From the IMG/VR virus record IMGVR_UViG_3300010935_000133, positions 1 through 47,367 of that record: a stretch of 47,367 bases of DNA; one strand, 5' to 3'. The stretch comes from a virus. Below are positions 13,513-22,176 of the stretch, piece after piece. The notes beneath the pieces were generated by a model, which searched no databases, had not been told where the DNA came from, and saw only the letters and a program-made list of their open reading frames with translations. The translations under genes and the position numbers were made by a program. The first letter of the stretch is position 1, and the number at the start of each line of letters is the position of its first letter.

Positions 13513-15534
13513 ATGCCAGACTTTAAAATCTTTAAGAAAGCAGTACAGAAACAATTTCTACATATGGAACAAACAGGCGAACTATTTCGTGTTGATTTGG
13601 ATAAAGATGCTATGTGGGATTTATACCTAGCATCATTCCCTGAAGGAACTAATCCAATGTTCCGAGAAAAAACCGAATATGACTGTAATTGTTGCAAACA
13701 ATTCATTCGTGCTATTGGCGATGTTGTCATTATCAGTGGTGGTCAATTATATTCGATTTGGGATATTGATGTTGATGGTACATTTAAAGTTGTATCCAAT
13801 GCATTATCAGAGTTCGTCAAGTCTCATAAAGTCGGTAATGTATTTCGTCACTATGAAAAGAAGGTTGGTACAGATTTCAACCTACAACATGATGACCACT
13901 CAATTCGATGGGAGCATTTCTATATACAGATTCCAAAGGGTAAATATGTCATGAAAGAAACCGACATTGCTACTAAGTTAGGCGAGTTCCGTACATCCAA
14001 AGAAATGTATATGCGTGCTTGTGAAGAAATTACACAAGAATCTATTGATACTGTCATTGAGCTTATTGAACAAAATTCGTTGTATCGTGGGGAAGAACAT
14101 TTAGCAAGTATCCAAAAATTTGCTGAATTGAAACGTCCATACGTTAATCAGAAATCACCAGAAGCAAAAGATTTGTTTGCTTGGTCTATGGCAGCTACAC
14201 ATAACATGGCATTGCGTTTTCGTAATACTGTTATTGGTACTCTTGTTGTTGACATATCGAACGACGTTCCATTGGATGAAGCTGTGCGTATGTTTGAAGC
14301 TAAAGTAGCACCCGCAAACTACAAACGTCCTACAGCAGTGGTGACCAAAGGTATGATTCTTAAGGCACAAGCTAAAGTTGAAGAATTGGGTATCATGGAT
14401 TCATTAGCACGACGATATGCCACCACAGAAGATTTAACTATCAATAACGTGTTGTTTGCTAATCGTGATGCTAAAACTGTTATGGCTAAAGGTGATGTGT
14501 TTAGTGATATGATGTCAGGCGCACCAAAACGTAAGGCGAACTTGGATAAGGTTGAAGAAGTTTCGATTGCTAAGTTCATGAGCGATATTTTGCCTACTGC
14601 TACTAAGCTTGAAGTGATGTTTGAGAATAATCAAACACAGAACCTACTAAGCTTGATTGCACCTACACATTTATCATCCACAAACATCTTGAAATGGGGT
14701 AACAACTTCACTTGGTCTTATAATGGTGAAGTGACTGATTCTATGAAGCAAAATGTTAAATCTGCAGGTGGTGATGTTGAAGGTGTGTTACGATTCTCTA
14801 TCCAATGGAATGATGAAGGTAATAACAACATTGACTTCGATGCACATTGCCAAGAGCCTTGTGGAAACCGTATCTATTATAGGTCTAAGCATAATTCACT
14901 AACATCAGGTAAACTTGATGTTGATATTATCTCACCAGGTGGTAAAGTTGCAGTTGAAAACATTACTTGGTCTGATGAAGGTAAGATGAGTAAAGGTAAG
15001 TATGTCTTCTCGGTGAAGAACTATTCATCATCAAGAAGTAATGGTGGATTTACTGCAGAAATTGAGTATAATGGCGAAGTCCATAGTTTCACATATGACA
15101 AAAACTTGAATGGTGATGAAATTATTGAAGTGGCTGTTGGTAAATTGGGTAGCGGTAAGTTCGAAATCCAAAAATCAATACCATCATCAACATCATCTAA
15201 AACCGCATGGGGTTTGACTACTAACGAGTTCCACAATGTATCCATGGTGATGAACTCACCTAATCATTGGGATGGTGAAGAAACAGGCAACAAGCATGTG
15301 TTCTTTATGTTAGAAGGTTGTATGAATGAAGGCACACCACGTGGGTTCTTTAACGAGTTCCTGAGTGATGAACTAACAGAACATCGTAAGGTGTTTGAAG
15401 TGTTGGGTAGTAAGATGCGCGTAGAGCCATCAGAACATCAGCTAAGTGGTTTGGGTTTCTCTTCTACTAAGCGTAGCCATGTGATTGTAAAGGTAACAGG
15501 AAGCTTCACACGTATCGTCAAGGTACTATTTTAA
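13513..15534 (+). CDS. Large conserved phage protein with a YfaP/DUF2135-like beta domain
   Basis: 673 residues. The N-terminal 300 residues (start M-P-D-F-K-I-F-K-K-A-V-Q) resemble hypothetical proteins found in many unrelated phages. Residues about 425-545 (L-R-F-S-I-Q-W-N-D, then N-I-D-F-D-A-H-C-Q-E-P, N-R-I-Y-Y, L-D-V-D-I-I-S-P-G-G, V-E-N-I-T-W) follow the pattern of the YfaP/DUF2135 beta-sandwich, W..D-I-D-L-H-V..P-x-G..Y, which often accompanies VWA-type proteins. The C-terminus has T-N-E-F-H-N-V-S-M-V-M and G-S-F-T-R-I-V-K-V-L-F. No signal peptide. GAGG lies before the ATG. It forms a unit with the next gene, ended by a terminator. Function unknown. Confidence 0.75.
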   Translation: MPDFKIFKKAVQKQFLHMEQTGELFRVDLDKDAMWDLYLASFPEGTNPMFREKTEYDCNCCKQFIRAIGDVVIISGGQLYSIWDIDVDGTFKVVSNALSEFVKSHKVGNVFRHYEKKVGTDFNLQHDDHSIRWEHFYIQIPKGKYVMKETDIATKLGEFRTSKEMYMRACEEITQESIDTVIELIEQNSLYRGEEHLASIQKFAELKRPYVNQKSPEAKDLFAWSMAATHNMALRFRNTVIGTLVVDISNDVPLDEAVRMFEAKVAPANYKRPTAVVTKGMILKAQAKVEELGIMDSLARRYATTEDLTINNVLFANRDAKTVMAKGDVFSDMMSGAPKRKANLDKVEEVSIAKFMSDILPTATKLEVMFENNQTQNLLSLIAPTHLSSTNILKWGNNFTWSYNGEVTDSMKQNVKSAGGDVEGVLRFSIQWNDEGNNNIDFDAHCQEPCGNRIYYRSKHNSLTSGKLDVDIISPGGKVAVENITWSDEGKMSKGKYVFSVKNYSSSRSNGGFTAEIEYNGEVHSFTYDKNLNGDEIIEVAVGKLGSGKFEIQKSIPSSTSSKTAWGLTTNEFHNVSMVMNSPNHWDGEETGNKHVFFMLEGCMNEGTPRGFFNEFLSDELTEHRKVFEVLGSKMRVEPSEHQLSGLGFSSTKRSHVIVKVTGSFTRIVKVLF

Positions 15535-15559
15535 TAAAAAGGTAATAGGAGTAATTACT

Positions 15560-15922
15560 ATGTTTGAAAATGCAGCACGATTGAAATTACGGTTTAATAC
15601 ACCTGTAGGAAATTTGTCAGTAGAAGATTTATGGGATTTGCCACTAACCAAGCTTAACATTGTGGCACAAACCATTCACCGTGAAATCAAAAATGGTGAA
15701 GAAGAATCTTTCATCGCCACACCTACAAATAAAGATACAGTTTTGGTATTAAAGCTTGATATCCTGAAACATATCATTAAGGTTCGTATGGAAGAAAATG
15801 CAGCTAACTTGGCTTCAAAAGCAACACTTGCTAAGCGCGAAAAAATCTTGGGTCTTATTGAGAAAAAGAAAGATGAAGACTTGGGTGATTTATCGGTTGA
15901 AGAGTTGGAAGCACTTCTTTAA
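15560..15922 (+). CDS. Conserved small phage protein (M-F-E-N-A-A-R-L-K family)
   Basis: 120 residues, starting M-F-E-N-A-A-R-L-K-L-R-F and including G-N-L-S-V-E-D-L-W-D-L-P-L-T, a family widely distributed in phages and often found beside the type of large protein encoded just upstream. The rest is helical and charged, ending L-S-V-E-E-L-E-A-L-L. AGGAG precedes the ATG. The pairing suggests the two products act together. Function unknown. Confidence 0.8.
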   Translation: MFENAARLKLRFNTPVGNLSVEDLWDLPLTKLNIVAQTIHREIKNGEEESFIATPTNKDTVLVLKLDILKHIIKVRMEENAANLASKATLAKREKILGLIEKKKDEDLGDLSVEELEALL

Positions 15923-15940
15923 TTAGAGTGTAATTTTAAC

Positions 15941-15977
15941 AAACCCACGCCAAATTAATTTGGCGTGGGTTTTTTTT
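15941..15977 (+). terminator. Rho-independent terminator
   Basis: A perfect 16-bp palindromic arm (AAACCCACGCCAAATT with its complement) followed by a T run. It closes the 13513-15922 transcription unit. Confidence 0.93.
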
Positions 15978-15989
15978 GGAGTTTGTTAA

Positions 15990-16328
15990 ATGGATGTTAT
16001 GTATATAGAAAATGTTATTAAAGAGTTCATCGAGGATAATAATGATGAATTATTAGGTCAGATTGCATCAATAGATAATTTGCTTAGAATCCAAGATAAG
16101 TTCGATGTATGCCTAAAAGCTTATGAAGAACATGGTATTATGTTAATCACGGATAATAATGAGGAAATTCATAGTGTTCGATGTATGTATAAATCAGATG
16201 CAGGTGATGGTATAGTCGTGCACTTTGAAGTGAAAACAAAGAAATTGTTTATTGCTGAAGTAGAGAAAAAATCAGATAAGCGTATTGCTGAACAACTAAG
16301 TTTACCTTTTAGGTCAAAATCTATCTGA
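15990..16328 (+). CDS. Hypothetical protein
   Basis: 112 residues, acidic at the N-terminus, mixed alpha/beta (I-E-N-V-I-K-E-F-I, G-I-M-L-I-T-D-N-N, V-H-F-E-V-K-T-K-K-L-F). It has a TTTGGAGTTTGTTAA leader directly after the terminator. No family or motif recognised. A second, out-of-frame coding-like stretch begins within its last codons. Confidence 0.65.
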   Translation: MDVMYIENVIKEFIEDNNDELLGQIASIDNLLRIQDKFDVCLKAYEEHGIMLITDNNEEIHSVRCMYKSDAGDGIVVHFEVKTKKLFIAEVEKKSDKRIAEQLSLPFRSKSI

Positions 16329-16473
16329 CCTAAAGCTACCAACACACCACGAATTGTATGAAAAGCTTCTGCATAATGATGAAGATGCATTACATTTCTT
16401 TGATGGTATTCAAGTTGATGATTTTAGGGAAGATGCACAACAGCTTATTACTCATTGGATACTTTGGAAGTAG
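16300..16473 (+). pseudogene. Coding-like stretch without a clear start
   Basis: An open frame of 57 codons (L-P-T-H-H-E-L-Y-E-K-L-L, then H-F-F-D-G-I-Q-V-D-D-F, Q-L-I-T-H-W-I-L-W-K) has protein-like composition but no ATG; a TTG at 16354 has no good ribosome site. It may be the severed C-terminus of a gene or be reached by frameshifting from the gene at 15990. Confidence 0.4.
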
Positions 16474-16499
16474 ATAAGAATAAGGTATCATAGCGACGA

Positions 16500-16570
16500 A
16501 ATAAAAGCTTGCAATTGATTTCAAGATTGTCATAATACGCATATCGAAACGTTGAACGGAGAATATTATT
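16500..16570 (+). promoter_or_regulatory. Promoter-leader cassette, copy 4
   Basis: -35 TTGCAA (16509-16514), 16-bp spacer, -10 CATAAT (16531-16536), leader ending GAACGGAG before ATG 16571. It is nearly identical over its whole length to copy 5 at 29520-29590 on the other strand. Confidence 0.85.
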
Positions 16571-16765
16571 ATGATTAACATTAAAAACATCGCATTGGCA
16601 TCTGTAGTAATGATAATGATTATCGCTGCATTTGAAGCACTACCTGAATATGTAGAAGTTTATGTATCTTACAATACAGGAAAATGTGTAAAGGTATTAA
16701 GCGAACATAATAATTGGTCATGCGATAACCTACCTGAAAAATACACACAGATTATGGTGAAATGA
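16571..16765 (+). CDS. Small exported or membrane-anchored protein
   Basis: 64 residues. A basic start (M-I-N-I-K-N) is followed by a hydrophobic segment at 7-22 (I-A-L-A-S-V-V-M-I-M-I-I-A-A) and then a polar domain with two Cys (C39, C51) that could form a disulphide, so it is probably anchored or secreted to the periplasm. Driven by cassette copy 4 and first gene of a run of small genes leading to the DHH gene. Function unknown. Confidence 0.65.
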   Translation: MINIKNIALASVVMIMIIAAFEALPEYVEVYVSYNTGKCVKVLSEHNNWSCDNLPEKYTQIMVK

Positions 16766-16766
16766 T

Positions 16767-17087
16767 ATGAGCGACTTACAAGCAAAATACACACAACTAT
16801 TAGAGGTTCATGATAATCTTAAGCTTCTCTTTGAGAAATTAATAAGTGCATCCGAATCCGTACTTGTTGTTTATCAGGATATCAACCCAAATAACGGTGT
16901 TTCCTTAACACAAGTTCAAACACTACACACAACGATGAAACACCTTCATAAGGTGACTAATGAATGGCCAGTAGATACATCAGAAAAATTCAAAGCTGAC
17001 ATTGTTAGTGCTATCGTACGTCTAAATGACACACATCAAACTATCACTATCGAAAATATCAATAAGGTACTCTATGAACAAAATTAG
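16767..17087 (+). CDS. Hypothetical helical protein
   Basis: 106 residues, mostly helical (M-S-D-L-Q-A-K-Y-T-Q-L-L-E-V-H; L-F-E-K-L-I-S-A-S), soluble, no motif recognised. Starts 1 nt after the previous stop; its end overlaps the next start by 14 nt, so the cluster is translationally coupled. Confidence 0.65.
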   Translation: MSDLQAKYTQLLEVHDNLKLLFEKLISASESVLVVYQDINPNNGVSLTQVQTLHTTMKHLHKVTNEWPVDTSEKFKADIVSAIVRLNDTHQTITIENINKVLYEQN

Positions 17088-17211
17088 AACATATACACTT
17101 GCATTATGGCTTGAGTTTGTTAATCTTTGGATATTTAGACCATGGGCATTTACCGATAAAGATAATGTTCCAATCAAACCAAAACCTAAAGCAAGACGGA
17201 GAGTTACCTAA
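17074..17211 (+). CDS. Small hypothetical protein
   Basis: 45 residues starting at ATG 17074 (AATAAGG upstream). Hydrophobic and aromatic front (T-L-A-L-W-L-E-F-V-N-L-W-I-F-R-P-W), then a basic Pro/Lys tail (K-P-K-P-K-A-R-R-R). It may sit at the membrane surface. Stop and next start overlap as TAATG. No family. Confidence 0.6.
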   Translation: MNKIRTYTLALWLEFVNLWIFRPWAFTDKDNVPIKPKPKARRRVT

Positions 17212-17387
17212 TGACAGATGATGCTCAATACCTAGTATATCGTCTAGATTCACACCCAAAACCTAATCGCGTATTTTATGATAATAAATTTAGAACTAGA
17301 CAAAAAGCTAGATTGTTCTGTAGGAATCGAATAGGTGAAGAAGGTTTGACTATCGTTCATCCTGATGGAACAAGAGAGGCTTATTAG
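17211..17387 (+). CDS. Small hypothetical protein
   Basis: 58 residues, basic (Y-D-N-K-F-R-T-R-Q-K-A-R-L-F), soluble, ending in I-V-H-P-D-G-T-R-E-A-Y. A ribosome site GGAGAG lies in the end of the previous gene, and its stop is directly followed by the ATG of the DHH gene. No family recognised. Confidence 0.6.
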   Translation: MTDDAQYLVYRLDSHPKPNRVFYDNKFRTRQKARLFCRNRIGEEGLTIVHPDGTREAY

Positions 17388-18290
17388 ATGGGAATCGCCT
17401 TAATTACAGACTATGACCTTGATGGTTGTGGTTCAACTATCTTTGCTAAGAAGAATTGGAATTTTGCAGAAACTTTTGCACAAGGATATAAGAAAACCAC
17501 TCATAATCTTGAGAAGGTTAGTACAGACAATGCAAGTATAATTTGTGCTGATATTTGCATGACACCTGAAGAAATCTTGTATATTAGAGAAAAGCATAAG
17601 TGGGTGATGTATTTTGACCACCATCTTAACTCTATACCATACCTAGATGAGGCTACAAAGCACTTTAATCCAATAGTAGACCTGAAACGATGTTCCACTA
17701 TGATTATGTATGATTATGTTGTTAGTGCAGGCTACATGCCTTCTGAAGAAGAGACTATGTTAGCCAAGCTGATTAATGTATACGACTTATGGAAAACTGA
17801 TGACCCATTATGGGATGTTGCTTATAACCTGAATATCATCTTTTGGATGTATGGATTTTGGGATTTTGAAAAACGATTTGAAAATGGGTTTGATGGTTTC
17901 AATGTAGAAGAAGATAAGCACTTAGCAGTATTTTGGGCTGAGTCGAATGATGCAATGGCGAAATGCGCTATTGAAGATTTATCAAATGATGCTATCATTA
18001 TCGGACTACACGAGGCACGCTTCATGACGGAGGCTACGTTTTATTTTGATACCTATAAATTGTTCTTCATTGTGTATGCAGATAAGGATGGTGATTTAAA
18101 GCTATCTATTCGTGCAAGGGATGATAGCATTGACGTTAATGAAGTATTGTCTACATTCAATGACCATCATCATCTAGTCAAGTCTGCAGGTGGTCACAAG
18201 CAAGCATGTGGCGTGACTTGGAAAGACCCAAGCATACAGCTAGATGAAATCATGGACTTCATTAAAAATGAATTATGGGAGAGATTTTAA
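17388..18290 (+). CDS. DHH-family phosphoesterase
   Basis: 300 residues. Motif I D-Y-D-L-D-G (8-13), motif II A-D-I-C-M, motif III F-D-H-H-L-N, and a C-terminal DHHA1-like G-G-H-K-Q-A-C-G give a complete DHH/DHHA1 phosphoesterase of the NrnA/NrnB/RecJ superfamily, which uses manganese to cleave nano-RNA, oligonucleotides or cyclic dinucleotides. At 300 residues it matches NrnB-like enzymes rather than RecJ. It lies directly upstream of gp33, gp59 and gp32. Possible roles are recycling short RNA or breaking down signalling nucleotides used in host defence; the substrate cannot be told from sequence. Confidence 0.85.
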   Translation: MGIALITDYDLDGCGSTIFAKKNWNFAETFAQGYKKTTHNLEKVSTDNASIICADICMTPEEILYIREKHKWVMYFDHHLNSIPYLDEATKHFNPIVDLKRCSTMIMYDYVVSAGYMPSEEETMLAKLINVYDLWKTDDPLWDVAYNLNIIFWMYGFWDFEKRFENGFDGFNVEEDKHLAVFWAESNDAMAKCAIEDLSNDAIIIGLHEARFMTEATFYFDTYKLFFIVYADKDGDLKLSIRARDDSIDVNEVLSTFNDHHHLVKSAGGHKQACGVTWKDPSIQLDEIMDFIKNELWERF

Positions 18291-18587
18291 GTGGGAATAT
18301 TTGAAGATGATGAAGACGATGAAGATACATTGGTGATTGTTGCGCCTGAAATTGTACTTAGGACACTGACACGTTCAGAGTTTTCAAGTCGTGTCGAAAG
18401 TATTTTCAACACAAAAAACACCACATACCTAACTGCAGTGTATGAAGCATGTGAGGTTTTTTGTGTTGATTATGAGTCAGTGAAGAAATTCCTTAGTAAA
18501 ACATTGCTACAAAAGATTACCATTGAGGCTGCGTCAGAAAACCAACTAAAACGTGTTTTCTGTGAAAAAACTACGTCACTAATTTAG
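18291..18587 (+). CDS. 33: gp33-like late transcription co-activator
   Basis: 98 residues from GTG 18291, directly after the DHH stop with GGGAGAG upstream. The C-terminal half (K-K-F-L-S-K-T-L-L-Q-K-I, then E-A-A-S-E-N-Q-L-K-R-V-F-C-E-K-T) follows the T4 gp33 pattern K-I..E-A..E-N-x-L..C-E-K-T..L. gp33 links RNA polymerase to the sliding clamp so that late promoters fire. Position next to 59 and 32 is as in T4. Similarity is short but supported by synteny. Confidence 0.8.
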   Translation: MGIFEDDEDDEDTLVIVAPEIVLRTLTRSEFSSRVESIFNTKNTTYLTAVYEACEVFCVDYESVKKFLSKTLLQKITIEAASENQLKRVFCEKTTSLI

Positions 18588-19205
18588 GTGTCGGCGTTTA
18601 CAGCTTACAAAACGTATTGTGGCGTGGTAGCACACTTTTCAGGGTCATATGACTACATTAAGCAAAGGGGTGCAACACGTCAAAATTATAACCACTTCAA
18701 GAAGCGTAAAGATAAACACTTCTTTAATAAGATAGCAAAAAAGTATAGAACCAATGAATACTGTGCTTTCTTTGTAGCCAATTTTGCTGAACGTAAAAGT
18801 TGGATTGGTGATTTGGTTATGGATGAAGACGCACACGAAGTGTATCAAGGATGGAAAGGTAAGATGCAGAATCTTACTTATCATGTTACTACAGAAATGC
18901 GTGCAATCAAAAGATTTATCGACAGCAAGGAAATGAGCAAACAGGAACTGTTTAAGTATGATGGCAAAAAGCTACCCATAATAATGAGGTTGACTATGCA
19001 GAATATCATATCAAAAGAAACGTTCCTAGCCATGAATAGAGCACTTCATTTTGTTGACTATTTCGATAAAGTTTGTGGGGAAGATATTATCTATAAGACC
19101 CACATAGATATTCTCAAAGATTACGATGCGTTTTTAACGTTCCGTGAAGAGGATATCAAACAGGACTTGCTATCAATCTTTAAAGATGCTAGCAAGGATG
19201 TGTAG
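18588..19205 (+). CDS. 59: gp59 helicase loader
   Basis: 205 residues from GTG 18588, which follows the gp33 stop directly. The N-terminus (A-Y-K-T-Y-C-G-V-V-A-H-F, Y-D-Y-I-K-Q-R-G) and the K-R-K-D-K-H-F-F motif match T4 gp59 (217 residues), the all-helical protein that loads gp41 helicase onto gp32-coated forked DNA for recombination-dependent replication. It lies just upstream of gene 32, as in T4. Confidence 0.93.
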   Translation: MSAFTAYKTYCGVVAHFSGSYDYIKQRGATRQNYNHFKKRKDKHFFNKIAKKYRTNEYCAFFVANFAERKSWIGDLVMDEDAHEVYQGWKGKMQNLTYHVTTEMRAIKRFIDSKEMSKQELFKYDGKKLPIIMRLTMQNIISKETFLAMNRALHFVDYFDKVCGEDIIYKTHIDILKDYDAFLTFREEDIKQDLLSIFKDASKDV

Positions 19206-19208
19206 TAA

Positions 19209-19247
19209 AATACAACTAATACAACTAATACAACTGAGGATACAACT
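19209..19247 (+). promoter_or_regulatory. Tandem 9-mer leader of gene 32, probable translational operator
   Basis: AATACAACT is present three times in tandem (19209-19235), then the ribosome site GAGG (19236-19239), then ATACAACT before ATG 19248. T4 gp32 represses its own translation by binding an unstructured, A/T-rich repeat leader; this leader has the same character. Confidence 0.65.
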
Positions 19248-20246
19248 ATGGGAAGCTGGAAAAAGAATAGAATGAGTTTCGATGACGTGTCGAAAAAAGC
19301 TGAGGCTGAAAAAAGCAGTGGCTTTGAAAAAGATGCGCGTATGTGGAATTGCCACAAAGAAGAATCAGGTATTGGGTCGGCTGTAATTCGATTCCTACCA
19401 CCATCTGAAGGCGAAGAATCACCATGGGCTAAGGTATATTCCCACGGTTTCGAAGGTCAAGGTTGGTTCATAGCGAACTGTCCTACAACATTGGGTAAAG
19501 AATACGATTGTCCATTGTGTGAAGTAAACCGTGAAATGGTAGAAACCAATTCACCTGATAGTAAGTGGAAGATGTTGCCTGACCGTTTCAAAACTATTGT
19601 TCGTGACCGTAAGCGCAACTTGTCTTACTACTCTAATATTTTGGTTATTGAAGATAAGGCACATCCTGAAAATGAAGGTAAAGTATTCATCTACCGTTTT
19701 GGTGTTAAAGTATACGCTAAAATCATGGATGCAATCAGCCCTGAATTTGCAGATGATGTTGCTATCAACCCATTCGACTATATTGAAGGCGCAAACTTCC
19801 GTTTGAAGATTCGTAAAGTTGATGGTCATGCAAACTATGATTTGTGTAAATTTGATGATGCATCAGCATTGTTTGATGGTGATGAAGCTAAATTGGATGC
19901 GTTGTATGCCTCACAGCATTTACTTGCACCACTAGCAGCACCCGACCAATTCGACGAATATGCTGATTTGAAGAAACGTTTGGATAAAGTGCTTGGTCAG
20001 AAAACAGCACCTATTGTTGATTCTGTGGACGAAGAAGAATCTCCTTGGAAAACCGATGATGCTGCTGTATCTGATGATGAAGATGATGTTGAAGTAGAAA
20101 AACCTGCTAAGAAAGTTGCTAAGAAAGCAACTAAGCCTAAGAAGGTAGAAAAGGCAGTAGAAGAAGTTATTGAAGAAACACCATCTGATGATGATGATGT
20201 TGATGACGCTTTGGACTTTTTCAACAACCTAGAAGATGATGACTAA
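19248..20246 (+). CDS. 32: gp32 single-stranded DNA-binding protein
   Basis: 332 residues. The zinc site H-x11-C-x9-C-x2-C lies at about residues 65-90 (C-P-T-T-L-G-K-E-Y-D-C-P-L-C), close to T4 gp32 (H-x12-C-x9-C-x2-C). A basic N-terminal segment for cooperative binding and the OB-fold region follow the family order. The C-terminus is unusual: a Lys/Ala-rich stretch (K-P-A-K-K-V-A-K-K-A-T-K-P-K-K) precedes the expected acidic tail that contacts replication partners. It coats ssDNA during replication, repair and recombination. A bidirectional terminator follows. Confidence 0.96.
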   Translation: MGSWKKNRMSFDDVSKKAEAEKSSGFEKDARMWNCHKEESGIGSAVIRFLPPSEGEESPWAKVYSHGFEGQGWFIANCPTTLGKEYDCPLCEVNREMVETNSPDSKWKMLPDRFKTIVRDRKRNLSYYSNILVIEDKAHPENEGKVFIYRFGVKVYAKIMDAISPEFADDVAINPFDYIEGANFRLKIRKVDGHANYDLCKFDDASALFDGDEAKLDALYASQHLLAPLAAPDQFDEYADLKKRLDKVLGQKTAPIVDSVDEEESPWKTDDAAVSDDEDDVEVEKPAKKVAKKATKPKKVEKAVEEVIEETPSDDDDVDDALDFFNNLEDDD

Positions 20247-20267
20247 TCGTTAAGTCTTCAAAATTAG

Positions 20268-20299
20268 AAAGGGTGGCTAAAATAGCCACCCTTTTTTTG
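20268..20299. terminator. Bidirectional terminator between gene 32 and gene 29
   Basis: 12-bp stem AAAGGGTGGCTA/TAGCCACCCTTT with an AAA loop and T runs on both strands, placed between convergent genes. Confidence 0.95.
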
Positions 20300-20364
20300 T
20301 TTTGGTATCATTGTATACATTTTAATTAAAAATGCCTTGGTGACCCATAGAACAGCCCAGAAAG

Positions 20365-22176
20365 TTACATTGCACCTGACATGTTAGCTGCAATGAATGA
20401 TGTATCACTGTTTGCTAGATGTGGTCGTTGTCTGATAGTCGTTGTGGCATTATTATTGACTACCGTATTACTTGGTGCATGTACAACACTATTTCCACCT
20501 GTAGGTGCTACTGTAGGTCTATCAAGCTTACGAACTTCAGCACCTGTTGAAGCTATTGCATCTACTTTACGTAATGATGTAGTTTTAACATTATCCTTAT
20601 TCGCCTGTTTCATCCTCAACATCTGTAGAGTCTCTTTCAGTCTACCTTGTGACATCGCTGCTTTAGCTTCTTTTGGTGTTGCACCTGCCTTCATCAAAGA
20701 ATTAAGATTTTTCAGGTATGTGTGTTTCTTTTCTTTATCATTATCAGCTTCAGTTTTTGGATTCAGCATACCATGTAGTAAGTTGGCTACTTTTCCACTA
20801 CCATCTTTATTGGTTAGTAGATTATCATTGATTAAAGCACCTGCACCATAACCAACAGCACCTGCAGCACCTACAGCTAGACCTGTTGCACCACCCAATA
20901 ATGTTGCACCACCTCTTAGTGCAGCACCACCATATTTAGCACCACCCTTAAGCATTTTACCTAAGAATGAGCCTTTCTTTTTAACAGGTTTAGGTGAATC
21001 TTTCTTAGGTGGATTACTTCCATCCTTTGTAGGTATAGGAGCATCCGATGAACCAAGATTAACACCAGGAATTAATGATGCCATACCTTTGAGTGCAGTT
21101 GGAACAAATCGCACTAGGGAACTCACAGCACCCACCAAAGGACTTAAAGCCTTCAATGCGATAGTTGCTAAGCTACTTCCTAATACAAACCCTAGAAGCT
21201 TCACAATCAACCCTAATGGGTTAGAACCTTTAGCTTTAGGCTTACTGACCTTTGATGCCTTGTTGATGATACCACTATTAGCTTCTCTACGCTTTTCTTC
21301 ATCCATCAGAGTAGGTTTTTTTGGTGCAACGATAACAGGTGTAGTAGGCTTCTTATTTTTATTGGTGTCAACTACATTGTTATCTTTCTTTGCGTTGTCT
21401 GGTTTAGCCTCAGCAACCTTTTCTTTCTTTTCACCTGTCGAATCAGAAACAATAGCAACCGATTTGGCTTGACCAACAATTTCAACCTTCTGAACCTTAT
21501 CAGGTTTATTAGCCTCAACAGCTTCAGCAACTTCTCTTGAGGCATGGATAGCCTTAGCTGCATCTTTAGCTGCATCGGAGCGTGCAATTTTAAGCTCAGA
21601 CCTACGCTTGAATCCTTCGCGTATTGACTTGATGAAGAATTTTGTTACCATACCTGCAAGTGGACTATTACCTAGAACAGCACCAAATACGCCACCGATG
21701 TTATCAGCTTGCCTATCGAATTTTTCAGCAATGGTAGATGTAAGGTTAGTCTGTCTAGAAAGACCCTCTTTAAGGAGGTCAGCTTGCTCTTGTAAAAATG
21801 CCTTTGTTGATTTATCATTGACATTGGCAATCTGAGTATTAAGACCTTCAAGTTTTGCTAGACCTTTCTTCTGCTCTTGATTAGACTTGCCATTTAATGC
21901 ATTTAGGGTTTCGAGGCTTTCAACAATTTTAGCTACTTGTGGGTCACCACCTTTACCATCTTTATCAGGTGAAGATACTTCTTTGAGTTTAGCACTAGCA
22001 CTAGCCATATTCACTTCAAACTGTGAAAATGCCATTTTATTCTTCTTAGTGTATTGCTCAATATCTGATATTGATTGCTGTCTAGCTTTAGACTCATTAG
22101 CAAATTCTTTTCTTTTCTTCATAGTCATTGACTGCTCAGATGCCGCTAAGAATCGTGTGGTCTTGTCTAAACTCAT
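20365..22176 (-). CDS. 29: Tape measure / baseplate hub protein (gp29-like)
   Basis: 603 residues, close to the 590 of T4 gp29. The first 170 residues are helical and Gln/Lys/Ala rich; a linker rich in Lys, Pro and Asp follows (240-330); hydrophobic helices lie at about 330-370 and 420-450 (G-G-A-T-G-L-A-V-G-A-A-G-A-V-G-Y), as in tape measure proteins that span or insert in membrane. The C-terminus has V-V-N-N-N-A-T-T-T-I-R and ends in A-N-M-S-G-A-M. It sets tail length and sits in the tail tube lumen. Placement directly after the chaperone-like pair supports the call. The start overlaps the preceding frame as ATGA. Confidence 0.85.
   Translation of the reverse strand: MSLDKTTRFLAASEQSMTMKKRKEFANESKARQQSISDIEQYTKKNKMAFSQFEVNMASASAKLKEVSSPDKDGKGGDPQVAKIVESLETLNALNGKSNQEQKKGLAKLEGLNTQIANVNDKSTKAFLQEQADLLKEGLSRQTNLTSTIAEKFDRQADNIGGVFGAVLGNSPLAGMVTKFFIKSIREGFKRRSELKIARSDAAKDAAKAIHASREVAEAVEANKPDKVQKVEIVGQAKSVAIVSDSTGEKKEKVAEAKPDNAKKDNNVVDTNKNKKPTTPVIVAPKKPTLMDEEKRREANSGIINKASKVSKPKAKGSNPLGLIVKLLGFVLGSSLATIALKALSPLVGAVSSLVRFVPTALKGMASLIPGVNLGSSDAPIPTKDGSNPPKKDSPKPVKKKGSFLGKMLKGGAKYGGAALRGGATLLGGATGLAVGAAGAVGYGAGALINDNLLTNKDGSGKVANLLHGMLNPKTEADNDKEKKHTYLKNLNSLMKAGATPKEAKAAMSQGRLKETLQMLRMKQANKDNVKTTSLRKVDAIASTGAEVRKLDRPTVAPTGGNSVVHAPSNTVVNNNATTTIRQRPHLANSDTSFIAANMSGAM

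Noticed and set aside
19209-19247. CRISPR-like or integration repeat
   Set aside because: The 9-bp tandem units have no spacers and lie at the ribosome site of gene 32, so a leader operator fits better.
20381-20851. Plus-strand frame of 156 residues with hydrophobic runs opposite the tape measure
   Set aside because: It mirrors the coding strand of gene 29, starts without a ribosome site and lies downstream of the bidirectional terminator.
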